Positions 50,632-60,866 are shown, counted from the first letter of the stretch. The stretch: DNA of 64,000 nucleotides from Sphingomonas albertensis (GCF_014358075.1 NZ_JACONT010000011.1:43992-107991); one strand, 5' to 3'. Numbers and translations: made by a program. The notes: generated by a model not told the origin, from the sequence alone.

Positions 50632-53541
50632 ATGAACACCGTGATCACCAATCGCCGGCGCCTGCGCCGATCGTTCGTGCTGGGCGCCGCCTGCGCCGCG
50701 CTGTCGACCGCCTTTCTCGCCACCGCCGCCACTGCACAGGCGCGCGTCACCGTGCATCTCGCCGCGCAGCCGCTCGGCAAGGCGCTCGAAGCGCTCGCCC
50801 GCCAGAGCGGCACCGACATCCTGTTCACGCCCGCGGCGGTCGCCGGGATGACCGCCCCCGCGCTCAACGGCACGATGGCCCCGCAGGCTGCGGTCGAGCG
50901 CCTGATTGCAGGCACACCGCTCACCGTACGTCGCGAGGCCAATGGCGCGCTGCTCGTCTCGGGTGCGGTCGTCGACACCGCGCCGCAGACTGTGGCGACC
51001 GAAGCCTCACAGGGCGATGCCGCCGAAATCGTCGTCACCGGCTATGCCAGCAGCCTGACCACCGCGCTCGCGCAGAAGCGCCAGGCGACCAACGTCATCG
51101 ACGTCGTCAAGGCCGAGGACATCGGCAAGTTCCCCGCGCAAAACATCGCCGAGGCGCTCCAGCGCGTCCCCGGCGTGTCGATCGTCCGCGATCGGGGCGA
51201 AGGCGTCTTCGTCCGCATCCGTGGGCTAGGCGCGAACTTCCAGGTCGTCACGCTCAACGACCGCTCGGTCGCGGTGAACGAGAACGTCCGCGACAGCGGC
51301 CAGAGCGGCCGCCAGTTCCGCTTCGACACGCTGCCGTCCGAACTGATGTCCGCGGTAGAGGTGATCAAGAGCCCGCGCGCGAGCCTCGACGAAGGCGGCA
51401 TCGGCGGCACGATCAACCTGCGCACCTTCCGCCCGCTCGACCTGAAGAAGCCGGTGCTGTCGCTGTCCGCCACCGCCAGTTCGCCGCGGCTTGCCGATAC
51501 GGTCGATCCGCGCCTGTCGGGGATGGCGAGCTGGGCGAGCCCCGACGGCAAGATCGGCGCGCTGATCGCCGCCGTCTATGACGAGCGCACCACCCGACAG
51601 GACCGCATCACCGGCGTCGGCTGGGCGGACGGCAAGATCGATACCGACGGCAACGGCTCGCTCGACAGCGCGACGATCCTGATCCCCACCGCGATCCGCC
51701 CGACGCTGGAACGCGAAAAGCGCGACCGGATCGGTCTCAACGGCGCGGTGCAGTGGAAGCCGGACGACCGGTTCGAGCTGAACGTCGACGGGCTGTGGAG
51801 CCGGCTGAACGTCGCCTATGACGAGCTGACCTATTCGGCGGCGGATGGCGCCGGCCTGCCGCGCGGGATCGTACCGGGCAGCGCGGTGATCGAGAACGGT
51901 GTGCTGACCGGCGCGACGACGACCGCCTCGACGACGCAGATCGGTCGCGAGACGTCCGTGCTGCAATATAAGAACTGGCTGGTGGGCACGAACGCCCGCT
52001 GGCAAGCGGATGGCTGGACGATCGCTGCGGATGGCAGCATCGGCCAGGCCTATTCGAACACGCCCGAGCCGATCTATCGCACCCGCCTGCTCGGGACGGT
52101 CGGCGCGACGACGTTCGACTTCGCCAAGGCGGGCGACCGGCTGCCCAACGTGACGCTGCTGAACGCCGACCTGTCGAACCCGGCGCTGCTGCCGGGGCGG
52201 CGGATCGAATACCGCGTCAACGACTCCAAGGACCGCGAGCGCGCCGCGAAACTCGACATCACGCGCGACCTAACCGGCATCTTCAGCGCACTGCACGCCG
52301 GTGCGAAATACCAGAAGCGGACGCGCGCGTATAATCGCCGCGATATCAACTTCACGAGCGGCATCGCCGGCAAATATTTCGACGCGAGCTATTTCGTGCC
52401 GTTCCCGGTCGACGACTTCCTCGACGGTGCCAAGGGCGATCTGCCCACGACCTGGGCGATGCCCGATCCCGCCAAGTTCCTCGCCACCGCCACCGGCAAG
52501 GAGGCCTTGCTCGCCGCCCCGCTCGCGCGCGGCGATCTGCGCAACAGCTATGCGATCGGCGAGGAGATCGTCGCGGGCTACGGCATGGCCGACTTCGCGT
52601 TCCCGGTCGGCGGCATCGCGGTGCGCGGCGACGTCGGCGTGCGCTATGCCCGGACGCGCCAGACCTCGTCGGGCTATGCCGACGACGGCAAGGTCGCGTT
52701 GCCGGTCAGCTACGAGAAGACCTACGACAATTTCCTCCCCTCGCTCAATCTGGTCGCCGAGGTCTCCCCCAAATTGCAGATGCGCTTCGCCGCGTCGAAG
52801 GTGATCACCCGCCCGTCGCTCGCCGATCTTGCCCCGCGCCTGACGATCAATTCGAGCCCGACCGTCCTCACCGCGGTCGGCGGGAATCCCGAATTGAAGC
52901 CGTTCGAGGCGTGGCAATATGACGGCACGGTCGAATGGTATTTCGCGCCGGGCAGCGCGCTGGTCGGCGGCGTGTTCTACAAGGACATCACGACCTTCGT
53001 GTTCCAGCAGACGCGCGACTTCGTCCTCGACGGACAGACCTATCGCCTGACCGCGCCAAAGAACGGTGGCGACGCCTATGTCGCGGGTGTGGAGATCGCG
53101 TACCAGCAGTTGTTCAAGATGCTACCCGCGCCGTTCGACGGCCTCGGCGCGCAGGCGAACTACACGCACACCGCGACCGGCGGCACCTATGCGCTGGCGA
53201 CGGGCGGTACGTTCCGCGACGCGCTGGTCGACGTCGCCAAGGACAGCTTCAACCTGACCGCGTTCTACGAAAAGGAACGCGTCGGTGCGCGCGTCAGCTA
53301 CAGCTGGCGCGGCAACGTGCTGCGCGACGTCGGCGGGGCGGGGCTTGCCGCCAATAACGACAGCGCATTCGGCAGCCTCGATTTCGACATGTCGTACAAG
53401 GTCACGCCGAGCGTCACCTTCGTCGTGCAGGGGATGAACGTCGCGGGCGGCGTCCAGTGGCAATATGTCCGCGACAATCAGTTCGCGGGCTATACCGATT
53501 ACGGGCGGACGTTCACGGCCGGCGTAAGGGCGAAGTTCTGA
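50632..53541 (+). CDS. TonB-dependent receptor with STN signalling domain
   Basis: A 969-residue outer-membrane receptor. The signal peptide ends near residue 36 (TAQA). The STN domain (about 38-107) has VTVHLAAQPLGKALEALARQ and SGTDILFTPAAV, and serves to contact FecR. The plug has EIVVTGYASSLTTALAQKRQ, DIGKFPAQNIAEALQ and VFVRIRGLGANFQ; the barrel ends TAGVRAKF. It is third in the sigma-FecR-receptor set and overlaps the phosphatase gene by TGATG. The tie to a phytase-like enzyme suggests a ligand such as phytate or another phosphorylated or iron-bearing compound. Confidence 0.95.
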   Translation: MNTVITNRRRLRRSFVLGAACAALSTAFLATAATAQARVTVHLAAQPLGKALEALARQSGTDILFTPAAVAGMTAPALNGTMAPQAAVERLIAGTPLTVRREANGALLVSGAVVDTAPQTVATEASQGDAAEIVVTGYASSLTTALAQKRQATNVIDVVKAEDIGKFPAQNIAEALQRVPGVSIVRDRGEGVFVRIRGLGANFQVVTLNDRSVAVNENVRDSGQSGRQFRFDTLPSELMSAVEVIKSPRASLDEGGIGGTINLRTFRPLDLKKPVLSLSATASSPRLADTVDPRLSGMASWASPDGKIGALIAAVYDERTTRQDRITGVGWADGKIDTDGNGSLDSATILIPTAIRPTLEREKRDRIGLNGAVQWKPDDRFELNVDGLWSRLNVAYDELTYSAADGAGLPRGIVPGSAVIENGVLTGATTTASTTQIGRETSVLQYKNWLVGTNARWQADGWTIAADGSIGQAYSNTPEPIYRTRLLGTVGATTFDFAKAGDRLPNVTLLNADLSNPALLPGRRIEYRVNDSKDRERAAKLDITRDLTGIFSALHAGAKYQKRTRAYNRRDINFTSGIAGKYFDASYFVPFPVDDFLDGAKGDLPTTWAMPDPAKFLATATGKEALLAAPLARGDLRNSYAIGEEIVAGYGMADFAFPVGGIAVRGDVGVRYARTRQTSSGYADDGKVALPVSYEKTYDNFLPSLNLVAEVSPKLQMRFAASKVITRPSLADLAPRLTINSSPTVLTAVGGNPELKPFEAWQYDGTVEWYFAPGSALVGGVFYKDITTFVFQQTRDFVLDGQTYRLTAPKNGGDAYVAGVEIAYQQLFKMLPAPFDGLGAQANYTHTATGGTYALATGGTFRDALVDVAKDSFNLTAFYEKERVGARVSYSWRGNVLRDVGGAGLAANNDSAFGSLDFDMSYKVTPSVTFVVQGMNVAGGVQWQYVRDNQFAGYTDYGRTFTAGVRAKF

Positions 53542-54824
53542 TGCGGATCGGATCGATCGCGGCCGGCTTCGCATTGACCGTCTCGACCATAATGGGGGCG
53601 GTTGCCGCGCAGACCACACGGTCGCCGCCGCCGCAGGACAAGCTCGAACGCGTGGTCATCGTCATGCGCCACGGCGTCCGCAGCGCGATGTCGAGCCCGG
53701 AGGAACTCGGCCGCTACAGCCGCCGCGCGTGGCCGAAGTTCGCGGTGCCGCCGGGCCATCTGACCGCCAATGGCGCGACGCTCGTGACGATGCTCGGCGG
53801 CTGGTATCGCGCGCATTACCGGCAGCTGGGCCTGCTCGGCGCGAACGACTGCGCGGTCTATTACTGGGCGAACCATACGCAGCGGACCGAGGCGACCGCT
53901 ACCGCACTCGCCACCGGTCTGACGCCAGGGTGCGCGGCGACGATCCACCAGTCCGCCGCGGCCCCCGATCCGCTGTTCGAGGCCCCGCAGACACCGCTCG
54001 CGCCACTCGATCCGCAGCGGATGCTGGCGGCGATATCCGCGCGGGTCGACGGCGATCTTGCCGCATGGGACGCGCGGCAGGGCCCCGATCGCGATCGGTT
54101 CGAGGCGCTGTTGCTGCAGTGTCGCCGCGTCACATGCTCGGCGGGCGAGCGAAGCAAAGTGCAGCGCCGGCTCGGCGATACGCCCGTTGCGATGCGGATC
54201 GACGCCAGCGGCAAACCGGACCTGACATCGCCCAGCTTGCAGGTCGCCGGGATCGCCGAGAGCCTGGTGATGGCCTATGCCGATGGGCTCGCCTTCCCCG
54301 GATGGCGCGGGATCGATGCGGCGACGATAGGCAAGGCGCTCGTCGTGCACGGTGCCGGCATCGACCTGCGCACCCGCACGCCGGAGGTGGGGCGCCAGAC
54401 CAGCAGCTACCTCGCGATGCGGCTGCTCGCCACGCTTCAGCGCGGTGCCGGCGCGACCGCCTTGGCCGACCCAATCGGCGACGCGGAGAAGATTGTCGTC
54501 CTCAGCGGGCACGACGGCACGGTGACGATGCTCGCGGGGCTGCTCGGGCTCGACTGGAAACTGCGCGACTATGGCGCGGGCGAAGCGGCACCGGGCGGCG
54601 GGCTGGTGTTCGAGGTCTGGCGGGAGGGCGCGAGCGGACAGCAGGTCGTCCGCGCCCGTTATGTCGCGCAGGGCCTCGACCAGATGCGCCACCGGATCTC
54701 CTTATCGGAAGGGACGCCGCCGGACAGCGTCGCGCTGACGATACCCGATTGCGGCGAAACCTGTGCCTTGTCGGCGTTCGCCGGCCATGTCCTGAAGCAG
54801 GTGTCGACTGTCACACAGGGTTAA
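53541..54824 (+). CDS. Histidine acid phosphatase, phytase-like
   Basis: A 427-residue exported phosphatase of histidine-phosphatase clade 2. The signal peptide ends near residue 23 (VAAQ). The catalytic motif is VMRHGVRS (Arg43-His44-Gly45) and the proton-donor motif is LSGHDGT with His324-Asp325. Cys pairs such as CRRVTC and CGETC probably form disulfides in the periplasm. Members include AppA-type phytases and glucose-1-phosphatases. Its start codon lies inside the receptor stop, so receptor and enzyme are made together; phosphate release from an imported organic phosphate such as phytate is the natural reading. Confidence 0.92.
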   Translation: MRIGSIAAGFALTVSTIMGAVAAQTTRSPPPQDKLERVVIVMRHGVRSAMSSPEELGRYSRRAWPKFAVPPGHLTANGATLVTMLGGWYRAHYRQLGLLGANDCAVYYWANHTQRTEATATALATGLTPGCAATIHQSAAAPDPLFEAPQTPLAPLDPQRMLAAISARVDGDLAAWDARQGPDRDRFEALLLQCRRVTCSAGERSKVQRRLGDTPVAMRIDASGKPDLTSPSLQVAGIAESLVMAYADGLAFPGWRGIDAATIGKALVVHGAGIDLRTRTPEVGRQTSSYLAMRLLATLQRGAGATALADPIGDAEKIVVLSGHDGTVTMLAGLLGLDWKLRDYGAGEAAPGGGLVFEVWREGASGQQVVRARYVAQGLDQMRHRISLSEGTPPDSVALTIPDCGETCALSAFAGHVLKQVSTVTQG

Positions 54825-54848
54825 GACGGCTGCCGTAGCGCGCTCGCT

Positions 54849-56597
54849 ATGACACACCGCACGGCGAGATTATGGTCGCGGAGCATGGTTGCGCGGCTGA
54901 TGGTGCCGGTCGCGATCATGCTCGGCTTGGTATGCGTGCTCGGCATGATCGGGCTGGGCACGCGCAGCCGTGTCCAGACCGCGCGCGATGCCGCCAATTC
55001 GGGCCAGATCGTGCGGATCCACCTGATCGAACTCCGCTCGCTCAGCCGCTCGCTGCAACGCGACGCACTCAACCTGCTGCTCGAACGCGATCCGCGCGCG
55101 CTGGGCGTCATCCACGGCAAATTCTCGACCCGATCGCAGCAGATGCGGCGGCAACTGGCGCAGCTCGTCCGCGATCCGGGCGCGCGGCTGAGCCCTAACA
55201 GCCGCTATATCCGCAGCCAGGTCGTCGTTCTCGACCGGCTGGCGATCGTCGCCGGCGAGGCGAGCCGGGGCAACCAGACGCATGCCTGGGCGGTCTTTCG
55301 CAGCGACGTGCGGCCCAACGAGCGGATCGCCTCGACGATCGCGGACACGCTGATCGCCGGCCAGGAGGCCGAAGTCGCGCACCTGTTCCGCCATGCGCAC
55401 GACCTGGAGCGGCAGGAGGTGACGATCAGCGTCCTCGCCAGCATCCTCCTGTTCTCGCTGGCGGCTGCGGGAACCGTCGCGATCGTCCAGCGCACGATCG
55501 TCCGGCCGCTGCTCGACATCGAGCGAACGATGGCGGTGATCGCCAGTGGCAACGCGGATGGCCGCACTCCGCATGGCGACCGGCGCGACGAGATCGGCCG
55601 GATGTCGCGCGCGATCGAGGTGTTTCGCGCGTCGGTTGCCGAACGCGCGCGGCTCGAAGCCGAAAACGCCCGTCAGCGGATGGCGGAGGTTGCCCGCGAC
55701 CGTCAGATCGAGACAGCGCGCGGCATCACCGAGGACGCCGAGGCCGAACGCAATCGGATCGTCCGACAGGCGGCGACCGCGCTGGAGGACGAGATCGCCG
55801 ACGTGCTTGCGGCATTGCGCGGTTCGGCTACGCAGCTGTCGGCGACGTCGGGTCAGCTGGAAGATCATTCCACCGGTGCGACGCGCGAACTCGGCGACGT
55901 CGGCGTCGCGGTGCGGCGGGCGATCGATGGCGCAACCGACATCGCGGCGGCCACGACCCAGTTCATGAACGCGATCCGCCAGTCGAGCGACAGCACGCGG
56001 CGGACTGCCGATCTCAGCGCGCAGGCGGCCGACCGCGCCGCCGACCTCGCCACCGCGATGATCGGTGTCCAGGACGATGCGCGCGCGATCGGCGCGATCG
56101 TCGGGCTGATCGGTACGATCGCCGCGCGCACCAAGCTGCTTGCGCTGAACGCGGCGATCGAGGCGGCGCGGGTCGGCGAGGCGGGCAGGGGGTTTGCGGT
56201 CGTCGCGGACGAAGTGAAGATGCTGGCCACGCAGACCGCGGAGGCGACCGGCGCGATCGCCGATCAGATCGCCGGCATGCAACGCGGCACCGAAGCCGCG
56301 TGCGCCGGGCTGACGCATATCCGCTCGATGGTCGAGGACATGGCGCGCGGCGCCGACGATCTCGCCTCCAGCATCGGCGAACAGGCGCAGAGCGGCGAGA
56401 CGATCAATCGCAACGTCGCCGGCGCCGCGACCGATCTCGCGCTGATCGGCCGCCTCGTCACCGACGTCTCGGTCGCGACCCGCGGCGCGGCGGGGATGGC
56501 GTCGCAGGTCCGCAACGATTCCCGACGGGTCGAGGATGGCGCGTCTTCGATCGACGACGCGTTGTCGCGCTTCTTCGGCCAGCTTCACACGGCATGA
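54849..56597 (+). CDS. Methyl-accepting chemotaxis protein
   Basis: A 582-residue chemoreceptor. Membrane segments lie at about residues 15-37 and 195-215, enclosing a helical four-helix-bundle type periplasmic domain (about 38-194). HAMP follows ([20 protein letters not shown]), then a coiled-coil and the MCP signalling hairpin with [20 protein letters not shown] and [12 protein letters not shown]. No NWETF-type CheR-binding tail is present. No other chemotaxis genes are in the window. It starts 24 nt after the phosphatase gene and may belong to the same transcript, which would link taxis with phosphate compound sensing. Confidence 0.93.
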   Translation: MTHRTARLWSRSMVARLMVPVAIMLGLVCVLGMIGLGTRSRVQTARDAANSGQIVRIHLIELRSLSRSLQRDALNLLLERDPRALGVIHGKFSTRSQQMRRQLAQLVRDPGARLSPNSRYIRSQVVVLDRLAIVAGEASRGNQTHAWAVFRSDVRPNERIASTIADTLIAGQEAEVAHLFRHAHDLERQEVTISVLASILLFSLAAAGTVAIVQRTIVRPLLDIERTMAVIASGNADGRTPHGDRRDEIGRMSRAIEVFRASVAERARLEAENARQRMAEVARDRQIETARGITEDAEAERNRIVRQAATALEDEIADVLAALRGSATQLSATSGQLEDHSTGATRELGDVGVAVRRAIDGATDIAAATTQFMNAIRQSSDSTRRTADLSAQAADRAADLATAMIGVQDDARAIGAIVGLIGTIAARTKLLALNAAIEAARVGEAGRGFAVVADEVKMLATQTAEATGAIADQIAGMQRGTEAACAGLTHIRSMVEDMARGADDLASSIGEQAQSGETINRNVAGAATDLALIGRLVTDVSVATRGAAGMASQVRNDSRRVEDGASSIDDALSRFFGQLHTA

Positions 56598-56664
56598 GCG
56601 GGGCGGAGTTGGACGGTAATCGTAGTATCTCAGCGCGTCAGTTGTCTGTCCGTCCGGTCGAGCC

Positions 56665-57459
56665 TTACCGGTTTCCCGCCCAGCGGATCGCATTGACGAG
56701 AATGCGCCGATAGTTCGGATCGTCATAGGCCTCCGGCGCATGGCCCAGCGCGGAATAGACAACGCGGCCTTTCGTCGCGGGATTGGTCCAGATGACGGGG
56801 TGGTACCCCATCGCCAGTTTCGCACCGGGACGGTAACTGGCCTCGTCGATCCGCGCGAGCACGGTCATCCCGCGCGCCGCCGGATTGGCGTCGAACGAAT
56901 ACCATTCATCCACCGGCGACCAGGGCAGCGTGACGCCAGCCATGACCGGATGGCCCGGTCGATCGACGATGACCCGTGCTGGTTGGAACTGATCGCCCCC
57001 GCCCGGATGGCCGATGAACTTGGTGCCGATCACCGTGTCGCCATACCAGGCGTCGGTGTGACTATCGTCGCCAGCAGCATGCAAGGCCACCACGCCGCCG
57101 CCCCGCGCCACGAAGCGGGCGAATGCAGCGCGTTGATCTCGCGTCAGGAAATCGCCGCTGGCACTGTTCAACACGACGACGGAAAAATGTCGCAAATATT
57201 CGTCGTTGAAGACCGCCGCATTCTCGGTGGCGAAGCTCGCACGGCCCAGGCCCTTCGCGATATCGGCGAGCACGATGTTCGAGTGCGGAATATGCTCGAT
57301 GTGTCGCCAGCCATTGGTCTTCGAAACGATCAGGACCGCGTCGTGCAACCCCTTGGGAAGCGCGGGGGCGACGGTGTCGTAAGTGGCCTTCGGCAGATGC
57401 GGATTGGGCGCCGCCTGCGCCATCGTTAACAGTGCGGCCAGCGCTAACATCTTGTGCAT
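56665..57459 (-). CDS. ThuA-like domain protein
   Basis: A 264-residue exported protein with the ThuA (trehalose-utilisation) fold, related to class I amidotransferases. The signal peptide is MHKMLALAALLTMAQAAP, behind GGGAGA. Motifs are AVLIVSKTNGWRHIEHIPHS, GGGVVALHAAGDDSHTDAWY and LAMGYHPVIWTNPATKGRVV with YSALGHAPEAY. In rhizobia ThuA works with a Gfo/Idh enzyme on 3-keto disaccharides. Here its neighbour is a DUF1080 protein, so a second 3-keto-glycoside function is likely. It diverges from that gene over 190 nt. Confidence 0.9.
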   Translation of the reverse strand: MHKMLALAALLTMAQAAPNPHLPKATYDTVAPALPKGLHDAVLIVSKTNGWRHIEHIPHSNIVLADIAKGLGRASFATENAAVFNDEYLRHFSVVVLNSASGDFLTRDQRAAFARFVARGGGVVALHAAGDDSHTDAWYGDTVIGTKFIGHPGGGDQFQPARVIVDRPGHPVMAGVTLPWSPVDEWYSFDANPAARGMTVLARIDEASYRPGAKLAMGYHPVIWTNPATKGRVVYSALGHAPEAYDDPNYRRILVNAIRWAGNR

Positions 57460-57648
57460 CGTGCAATCTCCCGCCCGACCATTAGCCCAAATGGCGGGAC
57501 GGCGCGAGCAAGCACCTGCGGTAGTGTCAGCCGGAGTGAAATCGCCGCGTGAGATCGATGCGAGCGCGATAATCACCGGAGCGTGCATAGACGGACGTTC
57601 AACTGGTATCGGTAACACGCTAGGCTATGGCTAATCGCTGGTCGAGCG

Positions 57649-58611
57649 ATGGTTAAGAGGCGAATGTCTATGTGGTTTGATCGAGCAATGGTGGCGCTTC
57701 TGGTGCTGTCCGCCCCCGCGACCGCGCAGACGTCCAAGGAACGGGCCCGCGCCATTGCGGGCGCCCCGGCGACCACGCCGCAGCGCCTCACGCTGACGGA
57801 CATACCGGTGCCGACCGGCAAGCCGACCGCGTTGTTCGACGGGCACAGCCTGAAGGGCTGGGCGCCCTGGCTGGGCTATGCCGATCCCTCGGTCACGTAC
57901 AAGTCCGACCCGAGCACGTCGCCGATCGGTACCAGCCGGGACACCAGCGGCGATTTCGCCGTGCGCTCCGTGGACGGTACGCCGGCTATCTGGGTGAACG
58001 GCAAGACCTGGGGCAGTCTGGTCAACCAGGCCGACCTGCGCGACTATCACCTGCGGTTGCAGTTCAAATGGGGCGCCAAGACCTGGGCGCCGCGCGTCAC
58101 CCTGCCTCGCAACAACGGCCTGCTGTATCATACCCACGGTGCAGCCGGCGAAGTCTTCGGCACGTGGCGTCCGTCGGTCGAGTTCGAGATCATGACCGGA
58201 TCGACCGGCATGGTCGTCGCCGTGGGCGGCAAGCTGCGTGGGCGCACCAGCGTGACGTTCGATCCGTCGCTGATAGAACCCCATCTTCGTTTCCGCGCCG
58301 GGGGACGCGAAATCGACATCGTCAACGGTACGCCGACGTGGAACGTCGAGGCCGCGACCGACGCCGAGCGCCCGATCGGCGAATGGAACACGCTCGACCT
58401 GTATGTCGTCGGCGACCGCGCGGTACACGTCGTCAACGGCGTACCGGTTGCCGAAGTGCACGACCTGGCGACGATTGCGCCCGACGGCACGCGGCGCCCC
58501 CTGACGCACGGTCATATCCAGCTTCAGTCGGAAGGCGCCGAGACGTGGTTCCGCGCGATCACGGTCGAGCCGATCAAAACGCTTCCAAAGATCGTCGTTC
58601 GCGACAAGTAA
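57649..58611 (+). CDS. DUF1080 protein, second 3-keto-glycoside hydrolase candidate
   Basis: A 320-residue exported protein with signal peptide ending in PATAQT. The DUF1080 jelly roll shows TALFDGHSLKGWAPW, LRDYHLRLQFKWG, NNGLLYHTHG and PSVEFEIMTGSTG, then GEWNTLDLYVVGDRAVHVVN. Compared with the 276-residue protein at 28243 it is longer and only distantly alike, so it is not a recent duplicate. ATG 57649 gives a positively charged N-region; ATG 57664 and 57670 have better-placed AGAGG and are alternatives. It probably cleaves a 3-keto glycoside related to the GH39 and receptor genes beside it. Confidence 0.88.
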   Translation: MVKRRMSMWFDRAMVALLVLSAPATAQTSKERARAIAGAPATTPQRLTLTDIPVPTGKPTALFDGHSLKGWAPWLGYADPSVTYKSDPSTSPIGTSRDTSGDFAVRSVDGTPAIWVNGKTWGSLVNQADLRDYHLRLQFKWGAKTWAPRVTLPRNNGLLYHTHGAAGEVFGTWRPSVEFEIMTGSTGMVVAVGGKLRGRTSVTFDPSLIEPHLRFRAGGREIDIVNGTPTWNVEAATDAERPIGEWNTLDLYVVGDRAVHVVNGVPVAEVHDLATIAPDGTRRPLTHGHIQLQSEGAETWFRAITVEPIKTLPKIVVRDK

Positions 58612-58728
58612 GTTCAAGCGGTTGGCAGGACCTTCGTCTTGGCCGCTGCGGTTTTAGAAGCGGCTATGACTCCGGCGTAGGGTGCGTGTCCCGGCAAGCC
58701 CCGCTCGCAACGCCGCTCGCGCGAGGCC

Positions 58729-58755
58729 GTCCTGGGTCGCCGCGGCACCCAGGAC
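58729..58755. terminator. Inverted repeat between convergent genes, likely terminator
   Basis: GTCCTGGGT and ACCCAGGAC form a perfect 9-bp stem with a 9-nt loop, in the 220-nt gap between the DUF1080 gene and the convergent GH39 gene. No T-run is attached. The rest of the gap holds no gene. Confidence 0.55.
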
Positions 58756-58831
58756 GAAAGCGTGCTCGGTCCACGCTCGCCGCGTGACGGTTTCCGAACA
58801 CCGGCATGGAGGCCGCGCCCTCCGAGTATGA

Positions 58832-60409
58832 TCACCGGTGGCGTAGTTCGACCATCACCACGTCTTGCTCGCGCATCGGAAGGGTCAAGCGATACGGCTT
58901 TCCCGCGGGTACATCGATCGTGCTGATCACCGGCGTGTCGGTCGTAGCATTTTGCAGGCGTTGCAGTTGCTCGTCGGTCAATTTCGCCGGCCGGCCCATT
59001 TCCAGATAGGTGGAATACGCATCGTTCTGCTTAAATCCGGTGCGCCGCACCCGTAGCTGGTATGATCCGGGCTTCAGACCGGCGAGGTCGAGCGTGAGCG
59101 GCGTGGTCTGGGCGGGTTGACGGACCTTGGTAAAGAAGGGCCGGTTGCTGACGGGCTGGTTTGGCAGCATCTCGCGCCAAGCCAACACCTGCACCGTTCC
59201 GTCCTTCAATGCCGCGATGCTTTGCTCGTCCATGGTGGGCAGTTCGCGATCGCCCAGGTCTGCAAGATATTTGTAGGCGAACCATGCGGCCTTTCGCACG
59301 CCTTGCGGGGTCATCAACCCGAAGCCGCCTTCGAATGGTCGGGCTTGCGGACCGGGTTCCTCGAAGAGGTCGCTATACGTCCAATAGCTCATGCCCTGCG
59401 CCAGTCCTTCGGTCCGGCGAAGTTTGGACAGGATATACGCCGCGCTGAGATAGTCGTCATGGATCGGGTCGCGGGGATTGTAGCTGGTGCTCCATTCGGT
59501 GAAGAACAGCGGGAGCCCGGACCGGCCGGCGGCTTCGATCTCGCCACGCACCTTGCGAACGTCCTGAACTACGGCGTCCGGATTGCGCGACAGCTTGTTA
59601 TCGCCTTCGCCCTTCTCGTCGAGAAAGCCGCCCTCCACGCCGTACGTATGCGTCGTGATGAAATCGACCGGAACGCTGTTCTTCTTGGCGTAAGCGAGGA
59701 ATTCGGGAACCCATGCAGCGCCCGCGGTCGAGGGACCACCGACCCGCAACTGGGGATCGATCGCCTTGATGGTCCTCGCCGTGCGGCCGTAATACTCGAA
59801 ATAGGCCTGTTGGTCGGCCTTCTCCCAAAACCCGTCCAGATTGGGCTCGTTCCAGAATTCGAAATACCAGCTGCGTACTTCCTGCGCGCCGTATCGCGAT
59901 ACCGCGTGGCGCACGAAGGCATCGACCAATGCCGTCCACTTGTCCGGCTGGGGATGGGAGGTATTCCCCTTCCAATAGAAGATCGTCTGATCGGATTGCT
60001 TCATGGCATCGGGCGTGAAGCCGAGTTCCACGAACGGCTTGAGACCCATGCCGAGAAGCTGGTCATATAAATAGTCTATACGACGCCAGTCATAGACGGG
60101 TTTGCCGCCGACTTCGCGATAGATCCCTAGCTGGTCGGCAAATATGTTGTGAAAGCGAATATAGCGAAAATTCAATTCCCGCTGGGCAATACGCAGTTGC
60201 GCCAAACTGTCGTCGCGAATGAGCGTGCCGGGATAGTCGGAACCGATCGACTGCTGTGCCATTCGATTTCGCGGCTTTGTCTCGCCGCGAACATCTATCG
60301 TAATAGGGTGCGCAGCGGCAAATTGCGCCACCGCTATTGTTGGAATAGCGCCCGCCCAAGTAAAGCAGGTCGTCAAGGCAATTGCGCCTAGTGCGCTCCG
60401 GAAATGCAT
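58832..60409 (-). CDS. GH39 glycosidase (beta-xylosidase / related)
   Basis: A 525-residue exported GH39-type retaining glycosidase. The signal peptide ends near AVAQF. The (beta/alpha)8 barrel has FEFWNEPNLDGFWE with Glu188 as acid/base and LPLFFTEWSTSYNP with Glu305 as nucleophile; YIRFHNIF, THTYGVEGG and YWTYSDLFEEPG fit the family. A C-terminal beta domain follows. Known activities are beta-xylosidase, alpha-L-iduronidase and some arabinosidases, so the substrate is open. Start ATG 60407-60409 has GGGGA 8 nt before it; a GTG 24 nt upstream is possible. It diverges from the TBDR at 60867. Confidence 0.92.
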   Translation of the reverse strand: MHFRSALGAIALTTCFTWAGAIPTIAVAQFAAAHPITIDVRGETKPRNRMAQQSIGSDYPGTLIRDDSLAQLRIAQRELNFRYIRFHNIFADQLGIYREVGGKPVYDWRRIDYLYDQLLGMGLKPFVELGFTPDAMKQSDQTIFYWKGNTSHPQPDKWTALVDAFVRHAVSRYGAQEVRSWYFEFWNEPNLDGFWEKADQQAYFEYYGRTARTIKAIDPQLRVGGPSTAGAAWVPEFLAYAKKNSVPVDFITTHTYGVEGGFLDEKGEGDNKLSRNPDAVVQDVRKVRGEIEAAGRSGLPLFFTEWSTSYNPRDPIHDDYLSAAYILSKLRRTEGLAQGMSYWTYSDLFEEPGPQARPFEGGFGLMTPQGVRKAAWFAYKYLADLGDRELPTMDEQSIAALKDGTVQVLAWREMLPNQPVSNRPFFTKVRQPAQTTPLTLDLAGLKPGSYQLRVRRTGFKQNDAYSTYLEMGRPAKLTDEQLQRLQNATTDTPVISTIDVPAGKPYRLTLPMREQDVVMVELRHR

Positions 60410-60866
60410 GCTGCGTATCCCCTTTTTCACCACCGTTGTAAAATGATAGCCCTACCAGCACAACCGCGCGCCCGCCTTGCCTACCAGCGCTCTGCGGCGA
60501 AGCGCGCGTTCGGCTATGCTATGCAACTGTACGTCCGGCTTGGCGGCGGATGATCCAATGCTCAACGCCGTTAGGACAGTTATGCTGACTGAACGATGGC
60601 GATGCACGGCAATCATGACGATAAATTAATGAGGAAAACCGGGTCTAGCTGACTATCGGCAAGTACTTCTCGTTCTCTGTTTTCACCGCCGTATTGCTCC
60701 GGTCGGAGCCGACGCAGTCGCGGCACGCCGAATGGGACAGCTGAAAAAAATCAATTGTCCTATAAAAATGGTAAGGGTAACAGAGGCGCGAAGCAGCACT
60801 CTGATAAGGTGCGTTTCTGCAGAATGCGGCGCTCCGAGACGCGGCGCGACAAGGGGGGGATATGTG
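60410..60866. promoter_or_regulatory. Divergent control region between GH39 and TBDR
   Basis: A 457-nt gap without a supported gene. It is lower in GC than its surroundings. Near the receptor end TATAAAAATGG (about 60761) looks like a -10 region, and GGGGGGA (60854-60860) is the ribosome-binding site of the receptor. Near the GH39 end, TTGTGC and TACAAC with a 17-nt spacer can be read on the minus strand. No clear operator symmetry was seen. Confidence 0.35.
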
